DNA of 16,440 bases from Auxenochlorella pyrenoidosa (Eukaryota; Chlorophyta; Trebouxiophyceae; Chlorellales; Chlorellaceae): NCBI GenBank assembly GCA_001430745.1, contig KQ482063.1, positions 542,084 through 558,523 on the forward strand, in the 5' to 3' direction. Positions 8,363 through 16,440 of this stretch are shown here, one piece after another (within the stretch, counting starts at the first letter, position 1; each line of letters begins with the position of its first letter). The notes beneath the pieces are model-generated. The model did not search any database and was not told the origin of the DNA. It saw nothing but the letters and a program-made list of their open reading frames with translations. A program made the translations under genes and the position numbers.

Positions 8363-10810
8363 TGTCAATAGCACTGCACGTGGTGCTCCAGCTGCTGTTG
8401 TTAGCGGCGGCGCAGGCTGCACGGCTGGGGGGCCATGCCAACACGCTCAGCCACGCCTCGCGCCAGAGGCAAAGCGTGCGGCAGCTCATTGATATGAGGC
8501 TGCGATGCTCAGTGCCGTACCGAGAGACGGTGGCGGCCGACGTGGCCAGCGGCAGGGCGCGGCCGCCGCTCTTCGACCTCACCTGCGACTTGGAACAGGT
8601 GCGGCGGCAAGTGCTCGCAGCAGTAGCATGTCGCTGTCATAGGGCCAGATGCGGCAATACCGGCGCCCTGGTCCAAGGGAAGCATGGAACACAGGCCGAC
8701 CAGCACCCACCTGTTCGCACCCCACCCCGTTCCGCCACCCGTCACCACCATCACCCAACCCAACCCAAACCCAAACCCCCAAACCGCCTACGGTGTGCTG
8801 CAGTGCAGTGCAGCGTTCATCAACGGCACCCTGGCGCGGCTGCGCGCCGCCCCCCGCTTCGCCTCCCTGCTCCCCATGCTGCCCTGCGACCTGTGGGCTG
8901 CCCTCAGGGGCCGCACGCTGTGGCTGGCGGGGGACAGCCAGTCGCAGCGGATGTACCGCACCGTCCGCTGCTTCCTCCGCGAATTCCTGGAGCCCACCCC
9001 GAGGGAGGCGGTTTGGGACGCGGCCCTGGCCAGGGACGTCTCTGTGCGCAGGGTGAGCGCGGCGCGCGGGGTGCCCGGCCGCCTGGCGGTCAGCGCCGAG
9101 CTGCGCGCTCAGCTGCGTGCACCCTGCCAGCCGGGCTGTGCGCTCAGCTGCGTGCAGCCTGCCACCTGGGCTGCGCCGTGCACCCTGCCAGCTGGGCTGC
9201 GCCGTGGCACGTGCCACCACGGCCTGACGGCCGCGCTGCTGCGGCGCCTGCACCCCCGCTGGGGCTGCCCGCCACCCGCCCTGCAGGCGTGGCGCGACGC
9301 GCTCGTCCGCGACTTCCAGGGCGGCGGCGTGGAGCTGCCTATCTGCACGCGCTTTGTCGGCGGGGCGCGCGTGTGCCACGCGCGCGTCAACCGCGGGCCC
9401 CACCTGCAGGCCTACCTGGGAATGCTGGCGCCCCTGGGTGTGGGCCCCGCCGACATCTGGCTCTTCAATGTGGCCATGTGGTGCGCTGGGTGTGGGCGCG
9501 GGCTATCCCACAGCTCTGCAGGCTGACAGGCGGCCAGGCATGCAGCCAGGCCATCAGGCAAAGGAGACCACACGCAGCGCCCTGTCTGCTGATGGCCGAG
9601 CCATGCCTACCCCTGGATGGCCAGAGGGTATGCACGGGCCATGTGGCACCCAGCGACGCCAGCCGAGCCCAACCCCTGCCTGGCCTGCAGGTACCGCGCC
9701 AACGAGACGGCGCAGTACGCAGCGGACATGGCGGCACTAGCAGCGGCCTGTTCGGCGCCCAGGCCAGGCTGGCCGCTGCTAATCTGGCGCGACGCGGCGG
9801 CCCAGCACTTTGACGCCCCCCACGGGGATTTCCCTCTGGATGGCAAGCGCCTGATGGGGAAGAACTTCACGGGCTGCAAGCCCATCGAGGCGAGTGCATG
9901 GGAGAAAGAAGACAAGAAACAAGGAGTACGCCCATGGGCGTGGTTTGAGGAAGCTGGCCAGGGGTGGGCAGCCCTTGCGGGCTGTCCCTGGCCAGCTACC
10001 ATGGGGGCGTGGAAGCCGTGCTTGTACTGCCCTGCATGGCATGCCTGCGTGCAGCGGGAGGGGTGTGGGAATGGTGAACACCCCTGTCCCGCCTGCAAGC
10101 CTGCCGGACCGTCCTCCCTGCGCCCCCGCCCCGCTGCTTGCTCTGCGCAGGGCGTTGAGCTGCAACCGGACGGCACCCTGTCTGGCACAGACGGCTACAT
10201 CGTCCAGGGGGGCTGGCGGAACCAGATTGCAACGCCGCTGATGCGGCGCGCAGGCGTCGCCATTTTGTCCACCTGGAACGACTCGATACCCCTGCATGCC
10301 GGCCACACCGCTGTCGAGTGCACCCACTTCTGCTCGCGCGGGGCCTACGGCCTCTGGGTCTGGCAGCTGTGGCAGCTGCTGCAGCGCCTGGAGTCGCGCC
10401 CTGCGGGCGCCGAGCGGCAGCAGCCGGCGTCCCAAGCTGCCAGCTGGGCTGTGCCGGCCGGGGGCGGGGCGGCAGCTGCGCACGCTGGCTGGCTGGGAGG
10501 CGCCGAGGCTGGCCGCACGGCGCTGTCAAATGCGTACATGGCGCACGGCAAGACGCGCAGGGATGCACCCTGGCTACCAGTGAGGCGCTTGCATCTGGCA
10601 GCTGTGCCGGCCGCCGCGGCCCTCCTCGCGGCGTACAAGGGGCACTGGCGTGGCCGGCTGCCGGCTGGCACGCTAGCAAACAAGGCGCCACCTCTCTGGC
10701 GGGCGGCAGCGCTTTGCTTGGGCAGGGCGGTGGCACACCCGCGCCGGCAGCTGCTCGGCTGGCTGGCCTGGAGGCGTCAGCAGCTAGCTCTGCGCAGGCT
10801 GGCGCTGTGA
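8359..10810 (+). CDS. gene C: divergent PC-esterase/TBL-like protein with ECTH in place of DCTH
   Basis: Five exons: 8359-8598, 8804-9052, 9287-9480, 9691-9889 and 10151-10810 (513 residues). The start is the first in-frame ATG; another follows at once. Residues 1-21 look like a cleavable signal peptide (LHVVLQLLLLAAAQA) rather than an anchor. LPCDLWAALRGRTLWLAGDSQSQR holds the putative nucleophile Ser125. WRDAAAQHF and GVELQPDGTLSG align with A and B. The last motif is VECTHFC: the conserved Asp is Glu350, with His353 kept. Exon 4 fuses what are exons 4-6 in A/B, and the A/B intron after DCTHFC is absent. About 150 residues of Ala/Arg-rich sequence follow the usual end and may be a real extension or a misread 3' end; no TGTAA follows. 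Intron 4 has a GC donor (GAG then GCGAGT). Activity is uncertain because of the Glu. Confidence 0.75.
8753..8785 (+). repeat. CCCAA(A) repeat in gene C intron 1
   Basis: Units of CCCAA and CCCAAA with one CCCCCAAA precede the acceptor at 8803. The opposite strand reads TTTGGG-like repeats, close to but not the same as the plant-type telomere TTTAGGG, and has enough spaced G runs for a quadruplex. Confidence 0.75.
9105..9206 (+). repeat. 35-bp tandem repeat (about 2.8 copies) in gene C intron 2
   Basis: Copy 1 is 9105-9139, copy 2 is 9140-9174 and copy 3 is partial and diverged (9175-9206). Each has GCGCTCAGCTGCGTGCA or a variant, then CCTGCCA and GGGCTG. The intron is 9053-9286. Confidence 0.8.
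9890..10150 (+). other. probable GC-AG intron 4 of gene C, in frame and stop-free
   Basis: The donor is ATCGAG then GCGAGT and the acceptor CTCTGCGCAG. Its 261 nt are a multiple of three with no stop in the reading frame, so retention would insert 87 residues. I call it an intron because joining gives GCKPIE then GVELQPDG, the order in A and B; the 87 residues have no counterpart in the paralogues. Confidence 0.65.
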
Positions 10811-11985
10811 GCGCCACAACTGGCAGCAAAGTGGGTAGCAGAGCGGCGTGCTGAACTTTCCATTGCCAGCACGAACAGTGGGCAGTGCTGGCAGTGCGCG
10901 TGGCTGTCCCTGTCAACACAAGCACACGCGGCCCGAAGGTGAGGAGGAATGAGAGGAGGGCCGGTCACGTTGACCATGCCGGCATGTCTCCCCCTGTCAG
11001 GGCAACCCCCGGCCGCGCGCGCAAGCAGGCCTGTGCATGCCCTCAGCCCCACCACTTGCGCATAGGGCAGTGCACCGGGATGGGCTTGCAGCTGGGCTTG
11101 GGGGCTCAGCCTGTGGACTTTCTCACTGCTACCTTCAATACCTCTTCCTTCCTACACAAAAAGTGCCGTTTCCCCTGCGGCGCAGCCGGCGGGGTCTGGA
11201 AGACAGACACTCTGCCCAGCGGCCTCAGCATAGCGCCAGTGCACTCGCTGCCCATGGAGCTGGCCGCACTGCGATGGTACACAACGCAGCCACGACGGGC
11301 TGGGATGTGGCGTGCATCGCACACCTGCTATTTATCCGAGCTCCCAGGTCCCGCCGGGGTCTGCCACGCCTGAGCACGAGGTCAGTCGCTGTCGCACTGT
11401 GGCCGTAGCGGCAGCATGCCGACAGCAACCCCTCAAACCAGGCCTTGTACCCTGTGCTGCTTGTCCATGTGGGGCTTTCATGGCGACACTGCGGCGACAT
11501 GTATGCACCGCTTTCAGTCCTCCGCCTGCTGGCTGCCTCTGTGAGGCGGGCCGAGCAGCAGCATTTTCCACATCCCCGCCTCGTGCCTTGTGCGTGCATT
11601 GTGTGCCTCCATGGAATTACTGCGGTGCGCTTGTTACTTGCTGCGTCCTCTTCCCCTGAAAATGCATTATTTTTGGCTGGCAAGGTGGAGCAGCAAGGCT
11701 GACGTCAACAAGCATTGCAGCACAGAGGGCCCCAGCGAGTGCTGCATTTGCGCACCTGAGCATGGGCAGGACAGGTTGGCAATGCTCCGGAAGGCCTTCC
11801 GGAGGGGCTACTGCATGCGAGGGCATTCATCATCATTTCCGATCCTCTGCACATACCAGCATTGCCCGCCCTGTGGCCAAACCTGCGGGTCAGCTCACCG
11901 GCTCGGCGGGGTAAAAGGCGCGTGAGGGCTGCCCAGCGCTTTACACCTCATGTATTATTCACATATCAAGCTTGCATCATAATCA
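10811..11985. other. 1.2-kb stretch without a supported gene between C and D
   Basis: ORFs on both strands (for example 10885-11373 plus and 11225-11683 minus) show no domain, no splice-linked continuation and no similarity to the esterase genes. No TGTAA follows the gene C stop within about 600 nt. An inverted GGAAGGCCTTCC lies near 11790. AT-rich sequence appears at 11940-11985 (TGTATTATTCACATATC), a candidate core promoter for gene D. Confidence 0.4.
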
Positions 11986-12281
11986 GCACGCTGGTTCAGG
12001 CAGTGGGGCCATCCGCCCCGGTTGTTGGAGGCACCGGTGAACAAGCGGCGGCGTCCTCTCTGCGGCCGCCCAGCGTGTCATTGTGCTCTCGTGAATCCTG
12101 GTGCATCACCAGGTAAGACTGCTGTCTGGCGCCGGCGCCAAAATTGGGCGGACGGCGGCACCACACCTGTGCCGCCTTGCACAGCCAACGAATGCTTGGG
12201 GTGCCTTGCGAGGGTGCTGGATGAATGCTGGCGACCCTGTCATTTGAATCCTCTTTGGTACCCAATGCAGGCGAAGCCTGC
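11986..12281 (+). promoter_or_regulatory. probable 5' UTR of gene D with an intron (12113-12270)
   Basis: A strong donor, CACCAG then GTAAGA at 12113, pairs with TACCCAATGCAG ending at 12270, 11 nt before the chosen ATG at 12282. The presumed exon 11986-12112 has no ATG in any frame and carries in-frame stops upstream, as expected for leader rather than coding sequence. The transcription start is a guess from the AT-rich patch just upstream. Confidence 0.5.
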
Positions 12282-14597
12282 ATGGTGGCAGTGCTCAGTG
12301 AGGTGCCGCTGGAGCGGCCAGCCCTGTGCCGACCGAGCACTGCTGCCTGCGCCATCACTGCCATCAACGTCCTGGCAGCCCTGTTCCTCCTGGCTTCTGG
12401 GTTCTGTGAGTGGCTGAGGGGAGGGCGGGGGGCAGGTTGCAATAGGCCTTGTTGCCTGCCATGCACGGCCGGGTGTGTCATGGCCGCTGGCGCTGCCAGT
12501 GCCTCGCCCTTCATGCCGCGACACACGCCTCCCCACCTCTTTCCCGCATGCAGCGCGCTGGGGGGTGTCACATCGGATGGGTGTGCTGCCGTGCACGGCA
12601 GCTGCGGAGCCCCCTTCCTGCCCGCCGCAAGCGCTGCGCCCGCCCTCGGCCACTGCCGACCCGCCCTGCACAGCGCAGCGCAGCGTGCAGTACCTGCAGC
12701 ACCTCTCTGTCGGCTTCTGGGAAGAGCTGCATGTGCAGCGGTGAGCGCAGCATGACACCGCAGTGCTGGGGCTGTGCAGCCTGCTGGGAACAGCTGCATG
12801 CTAGGCGCCTGCCATCGAGCCGCGCGCCGGCGAGGCGCCCCTGCTGCGGCGCCCCAACCCCGCGTGCCATGCCGGCGCTGCCTGCAGGTGCGACCCCGCG
12901 CCGCGCACCCCGCTGTGCGACGCCGACGCGGCGCACCAGTGGACTTGGTGCCGCCCGCCCTGCCAGGCGCGGCGATACGACCCGCAAGGAGTGGCGGCCT
13001 TCTTCACGGGCAGGCGGGTGGCCGTCATCGGCGACTCGCACGGCCGCTTCTTCTTTGCCCAGCTGGCGCGCGAGGTGCTGGGCGCACGCGGTGCGGGGCC
13101 AGCGCCCTGCGCAGCCGCCCGAGCGCATGCCGCCCGTCGCCCGCTGGCGGCATTGCTGCTGCCTGTGCCGGCCAATCCTCACGCGCCGACTGCAGCCTGC
13201 CCCAGCACGTTGTGAGGACCCGCCAGCACTGGGGCTGCCGTCCGCAACGGTGGAGGGCCGGCAACCTGACAGCCCCGGCCCTGCGCTGCACCCCTCACCC
13301 CGTCCTGCGCAGGCAGCAAGTTTGTTGAATCAATCGGGGCGCGGTACCACGACGACCACTTCTACCACTGGAACTCAACCACTGGAGAGGTGGTGCCCAA
13401 CACCACCCAGAGCGACTCGCAGCTCGACTTCTACTGGCGCACCGACGCGGCCGCAATCGCGACGGTGGTCCAGCAGATGTGGGTGGGGCGCGCTGCAGGC
13501 GGGCGGCGGGGGGCTGTGCGGCTGTCGAGCACAGGTGCCAGCTGCAGGCGGGCGGCGGGGGGTTGTGCAGCTGTCGGGCACGGGCAGGAGGTGCTGCAGG
13601 GGGGGGCTGCAGGCTGCCGCGGCGCTCAAGCCATGCTGAGCTCGCTGCCCACGCTGTGCAGGCAGCGCAGCAGGACGACTCCTGACATTGTGGTCCTGAG
13701 CAGCGGCAGCTGGTACCTAGCCAAGACTGGCGCCGTCTATCCTGCCGTGAACCAGTCCGTGGCCCGCCTCACAGCAGACCTGCAGCAGCTAGAAACCGCA
13801 GTGCGGCAGGCCGCAGCCGAGGTAGGCGATGCGCTGCCGCTGCGCTGCATCACGTGCAGCCCCATATCTGCCTGCCTTTGTTGCCTGCTTGGCCCGCCTG
13901 CCCTGCCGGCCGGCCTGCTTGCCCGCCGCCTGCCCTCCGTACCCGCCTGCCTGGCAGTCTGCCCGCCGCCCGCCCGCCCGCCAGCCTGCCTGCCTGCCGA
14001 CGCTACCTCATGCATGCCATGGCGCATGACTTCACGCCTCGCGCTTCACTCGTGGCCCCTGCGCAGGCGGACAATGATGCGTTCTGGCTCTGGCTGTCGA
14101 GCCCGCAGCGGGTGAGGGGCCGCCTGCCGGCCTCCACTTGGTCGGTGCGTGCCGACGGCATCCCGCACATCAACCGGGCCGCGAGGGCATCCGGCCTCAT
14201 GCAGCCCGCCGGCCCAGCGTTCTTCTTGGACCTGGAGAGCATAGCGAAACGTGGGCAGGGGCTTGGGGCAAGGCGCTGCCGCGCACTGCATGCGCCGCCA
14301 GTGGGGGGAGCAGGCGTGCTGTGCACCGCATGCAGTGCACCGCATGCAGTGCCAGCAGAGGGCGCGCTGCGCACCGCATGCGCCGCCAGCGAGGGAGCAG
14401 GCGTGTCCCTGCAGTCTGTGCTGCCTGACCAGCCCGCTCGTGCTGCTGACTGACGGTCTTGCCTGTGTTGCGCGTGTATCCCCGTGGCTGCAGAGTGCGA
14501 GGTTTGGTGCAACAGGGATGGGTCGCATGTTGCAGACCCGGTGAACTCTCTCGTGGTGCAGTTACTCAGCAACCTTGCAGCAGCAGCCCCTACCTGA
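12282..14597 (+). CDS. gene D: distant PC-esterase-family protein, type II membrane protein
   Basis: Seven coding exons: 12282-12405, 12554-12740, 12888-13090, 13313-13478, 13662-13821, 14067-14250 and 14494-14597 (1128 nt, 375 residues, TGA). The start gives a 20-residue cytosolic tail and a clean anchor helix (21-41, ITAINVLAALFLLASGF). A Cys-rich segment (105-129) precedes RRVAVIGDSHGRFFF, with the putative nucleophile Ser154. RYHDDHFYHWNS and PDIVVLSSGSWYL follow. The C-terminus has CNRDGSHVADPVNSL with Asp350 and His353 as the DxxH pair. GDSH and DGSH place it in the wider PC-esterase superfamily, but exon structure and core differ from A-C. The exon 4/5 join could also be ATGTGG then CGCAGC in the same frame. 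TGTAA at 14632 supports the end. Substrate unknown; a lumenal glycan O-acyl enzyme is inferred. Confidence 0.78.
13493..13610 (+). repeat. 49-bp tandem repeat in gene D intron 4
   Basis: CTGCAGGCGGGCGGCGGGGG begins at 13493 and again at 13542, each followed by a TGTGCNGCTGTCG block; a third, shortened CTGCAG copy starts at 13594. The intron is 13479-13661. The sense strand carries repeated G runs. Confidence 0.8.
13866..14001 (+). repeat. CCTGCC/CCCGCC pyrimidine array in gene D intron 5
   Basis: Irregular GCCTGCC, GCCCGCC and GCCGGCC units fill the centre of the intron at 13822-14066. Composition and sense-strand orientation match the array in gene B intron 6. Confidence 0.75.
14288..14405 (+). 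repeat. nested direct repeats in gene D intron 6
   Basis: A 30-31-bp unit starting GCATGCGCCGCCAG and ending GAGCAGGCGTG occurs at 14288-14318 and 14376-14405. Between them CACCGCATGCAGTG is repeated back to back at 14324-14337 and 14338-14351. Intron bounds are 14251-14493. Confidence 0.85.
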
Positions 14598-14631
14598 CGG
14601 CCATGGCCTCTGAAACCCGGACTTTCCCCGC

Positions 14632-14636
14632 TGTAA
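14632..14636 (+). terminator. TGTAA poly(A) signal of gene D
   Basis: TGTAA lies 35 nt after the gene D stop at 14597, the expected spacing for a chlorophyte poly(A) signal. Confidence 0.65.
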
Positions 14637-15283
14637 GAATACTGCTGGCCAGTGTCTGGAGCTTTTAATGCCGCTGTGCAGATCAAGCAGCCGCAGCAAA
14701 CGGCGCTCAGCAGTGGAGGAGGCACACTGGGGCTTTGCTGCTGCGCTGCACGAACAACGCATCGACTGGCGGTCCACGGCACTACAATGTCAAGCGATAC
14801 AGACCGGACTGTAGCCAAATGTGCAGGAGTCATGAGCAAGCTCAGCTGCATGCCCGGCATGAATCCCTGACGGAACTCTACATGTATCCCAGTTTGCAGC
14901 AGCCTTGGCAGCGGTGCTGCTGCATGACGGCGGGCAACGTGCATGCCGGCAGACATGGCTGCCTTCTGCTGGTGCGGCTCTTGTGCTCATCTTTGCACAT
15001 TTCCCCTGTGATCTTCCAGCTGTAAGGCCAGCCTGAGGCCTCCAGAGCCCTGATACCCGCCCTCGCTGGCGCCGCAACTGCTTGCAAGTCTCAGCAGACA
15101 GGCGGCAGTGCTGCAGGCGGCGCAGTGACGACCCTGATGTGATCCTGAGGCTTAGAAGAAAACAATTACGACGAGTGCAGCAGTAAAGTAGTTAGCGTGT
15201 TCGCAGGGACCACTGCGGCCCTTGCCCCTGCCACCTCCGTTCAACCCAATTTACGAGCGGCATTGCTCAATTCCAGAATATTG
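14637..15283 (+). other. spacer between genes D and E, including the gene E upstream region
   Basis: About 650 bases with no supported gene. A 48-codon ORF (14668-14814) and a 96-codon ORF ending at 15025 look faintly protein-like but have no domain or splice partner. A second TGTAA at 15021-15025 could serve an unrecognised short transcript or be chance. The region just before 15284 is the presumed promoter and 5' UTR of gene E. Confidence 0.35.
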
Positions 15284-16257
15284 ATGACGGCCGCACCGGG
15301 AGCTCCATCAAGGTGAGTTGCCCCCGCCGCTGCCGCCGCCACTGCCAGCCTGCCTGCCTTGCATGCCTGCACGTCATGATGCCTTTTGGAGGCCTGCTCA
15401 TTGCAGCTCTCTCTGCCGCAAGTTGAATGAAATGCAGGTCTGAAGGGCCTGCCCTGGCAACGGCTCTGGACAAGAAGCGCCGTGCCGTACGGCAGGCTGC
15501 CGCATCGGCAGGTGATGCGTCTTGGACCTCGGCATGTGGTTTGCGTGCCTGCCACCATGCCGGGTCGGCGGCCCTTCCAAGCCTCTGTTGGAGCTTGCAG
15601 CCTTCAGAATGCGAACAGCCGCTCCCCCCACCCACTGCCCGACTTGCAGGCGCCCTCACCATCCTGGCGCTCCTCCTGTGCAAGCACAGTCTGGAGGAAG
15701 GCAGCGGTGTCGCCTCCCTGGCAGCACCTGTCACCATCAGCGTCGCCGGCATCGTCAGCAAGCTTGTTGATGCGAGCCACGATACAGCAGACGACTGCCC
15801 TGTACAGTACGACCGGCTGACAGCGCAGGAGGTGAGGCTGCCAGCTGTGAAGCCCTACCCCTGCTGGTGCTGTCGAGCTGTGCTGGGGACCGATCCTTGG
15901 CTGCATTGTTAGGCAGCGCCTGCTCTTTCATGCAGAATCCAACAGCGCTCTGCCGGCATCAAGATTGGTCTGCTTCCCCCCTTCTCTTGCACTCGCAGAT
16001 AGCTGCCGCCATCTGGACACCTGGCGGGCAGCGGCCCTACCTGTTTGGCGCAGAAGCACGGCCCCACTGCACCAACTGCCGCAACACCAGCGTGTGGGGC
16101 CAGTTCTGTCAGTACAAGGGCAGCGGACCCGTGTGCCCAGAGCACGTGCGGCAGGAGCTGCTGGCTGCCTGGGTGGCGCGCGGGTTTGATCTGCCGCTGA
16201 CCCTGACTCCGTGCGACCTCTGGAGGCACATCAGGGGGCAGACGCTCTACATGATGG
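15284..16257 (+). CDS. gene E: N-terminal part of another PC-esterase/TBL-like protein (right edge)
   Basis: Four exons: 15284-15312, 15438-15511, 15650-15831 and 15999-16257, joined in consistent phases (2, 1, 0) and ending in phase 1. They give 181 residues and the first base of the next codon. A basic segment (DKKRRAVRQ, 21-29) precedes a short hydrophobic helix (about 30-45, ALTILALLLC), fitting a type II anchor. A Cys-rich part (CTNCRNTSVWGQFC) follows. The last residues, TPCDLWRHIRGQTLYMMG, align with LPCDLFRQIRNRTLWVVG just before the GDS serine in A and B. The exon ends inside that Gly codon at a GTGCGC donor, so Asp-Ser should start the next exon. After the likely acceptor near 16380 no GDS is readable, so the exon may lie beyond the edge. 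The gene starts ATGACGGCC, like A and B. Confidence 0.7.
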
Positions 16258-16440
16258 GTGCGCCTCTTCCCTGCACGGCTGCTCTGTGGCGTGCACCTGG
16301 GTGCTCATCGACATGCCGCTGTGGTGTGACCAATGCTGGGACAGGAACGCAACCCTGGTGCCTGCCCCTGCGCCCTGCAGGCACGCGCCTGTCCCCTCCA
16401 CCAGCTGCACCCGGTCAGCTGCACGCCCAGCCGCCCCTGG

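Noticed and set aside
8753..8785. Interstitial telomere repeat.
   Set aside because: The units are CCCAA/CCCAAA, lacking the T of CCCTAAA; it is a simple repeat within an intron.
14668..14814. 48-codon plus-strand ORF with a plausible composition (VEEAHWGFAAALHEQRIDW).
   Set aside because: Too short, no homologue recognised, and its nearest TGTAA is about 200 nt away; recorded only as part of the D-E spacer.
14003..14956. Long antisense ORFs (317 codons here; also 9996-10925 and 8579-9403 on the minus strand).
   Set aside because: They lie opposite well-supported exons and introns, have no domains, and are expected by chance in DNA with GC-rich third positions.

Overview
The window looks like nuclear DNA of a GC-rich green alga (Chlorophyta; a Chlorella-like trebouxiophyte is my best guess, not proven). 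The signs are genes split into many short exons by GT-AG introns (two GC-AG), donors mostly of GTGAGY/GTGCGG type, CAG acceptors, third codon positions dominated by G and C, and the chlorophyte poly(A) signal TGTAA just downstream of several stop codons. No bacterial-style operon, rRNA, tRNA, transposon or CRISPR array is visible.

The main content is a cluster of five intron-rich genes for PC-esterase / trichome-birefringence-like (TBL) O-acyltransferase proteins. I rebuilt them by hand from splice signals, reading phase and comparison among paralogues. In order they are gene A (996-3922, minus), gene B (5251-7784, plus), gene C (8359-10810, plus), gene D (12282-14597, plus) and gene E (15284 to the right edge, plus, incomplete). 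The 3' end of an unrelated, unidentified plus-strand gene (10-632) converges on gene A at the left edge.

A and B are head-to-head paralogues of eight exons each. All intron phases match and six exon lengths are identical (246, 85, 91, 62, 185 and 73 nt). Each has an N-terminal signal-anchor helix, a GDS motif and a C-terminal DCTHFC (DxxH) motif. C belongs to the same subfamily but has five exons, a cleavable-type signal peptide, a long C-terminal extension and ECTHFC in place of DCTHFC. D is a distant member (GDSH and DGSH motifs, different exon structure). E resembles A-C in the segment before the GDS motif, but the window ends before its catalytic serine is seen.

By analogy with plant TBL proteins, the products are expected to be Golgi-lumenal enzymes that add or remove O-acetyl groups on wall or matrix polysaccharides. 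The substrate cannot be told from sequence. The 1.3-kb gap between A and B is the likely two-way promoter region. Introns carry G-rich or C-rich tracts, CCTGCC-type pyrimidine arrays and short minisatellites. The gaps at 10811-11985 and 14637-15283 show no gene I can support.
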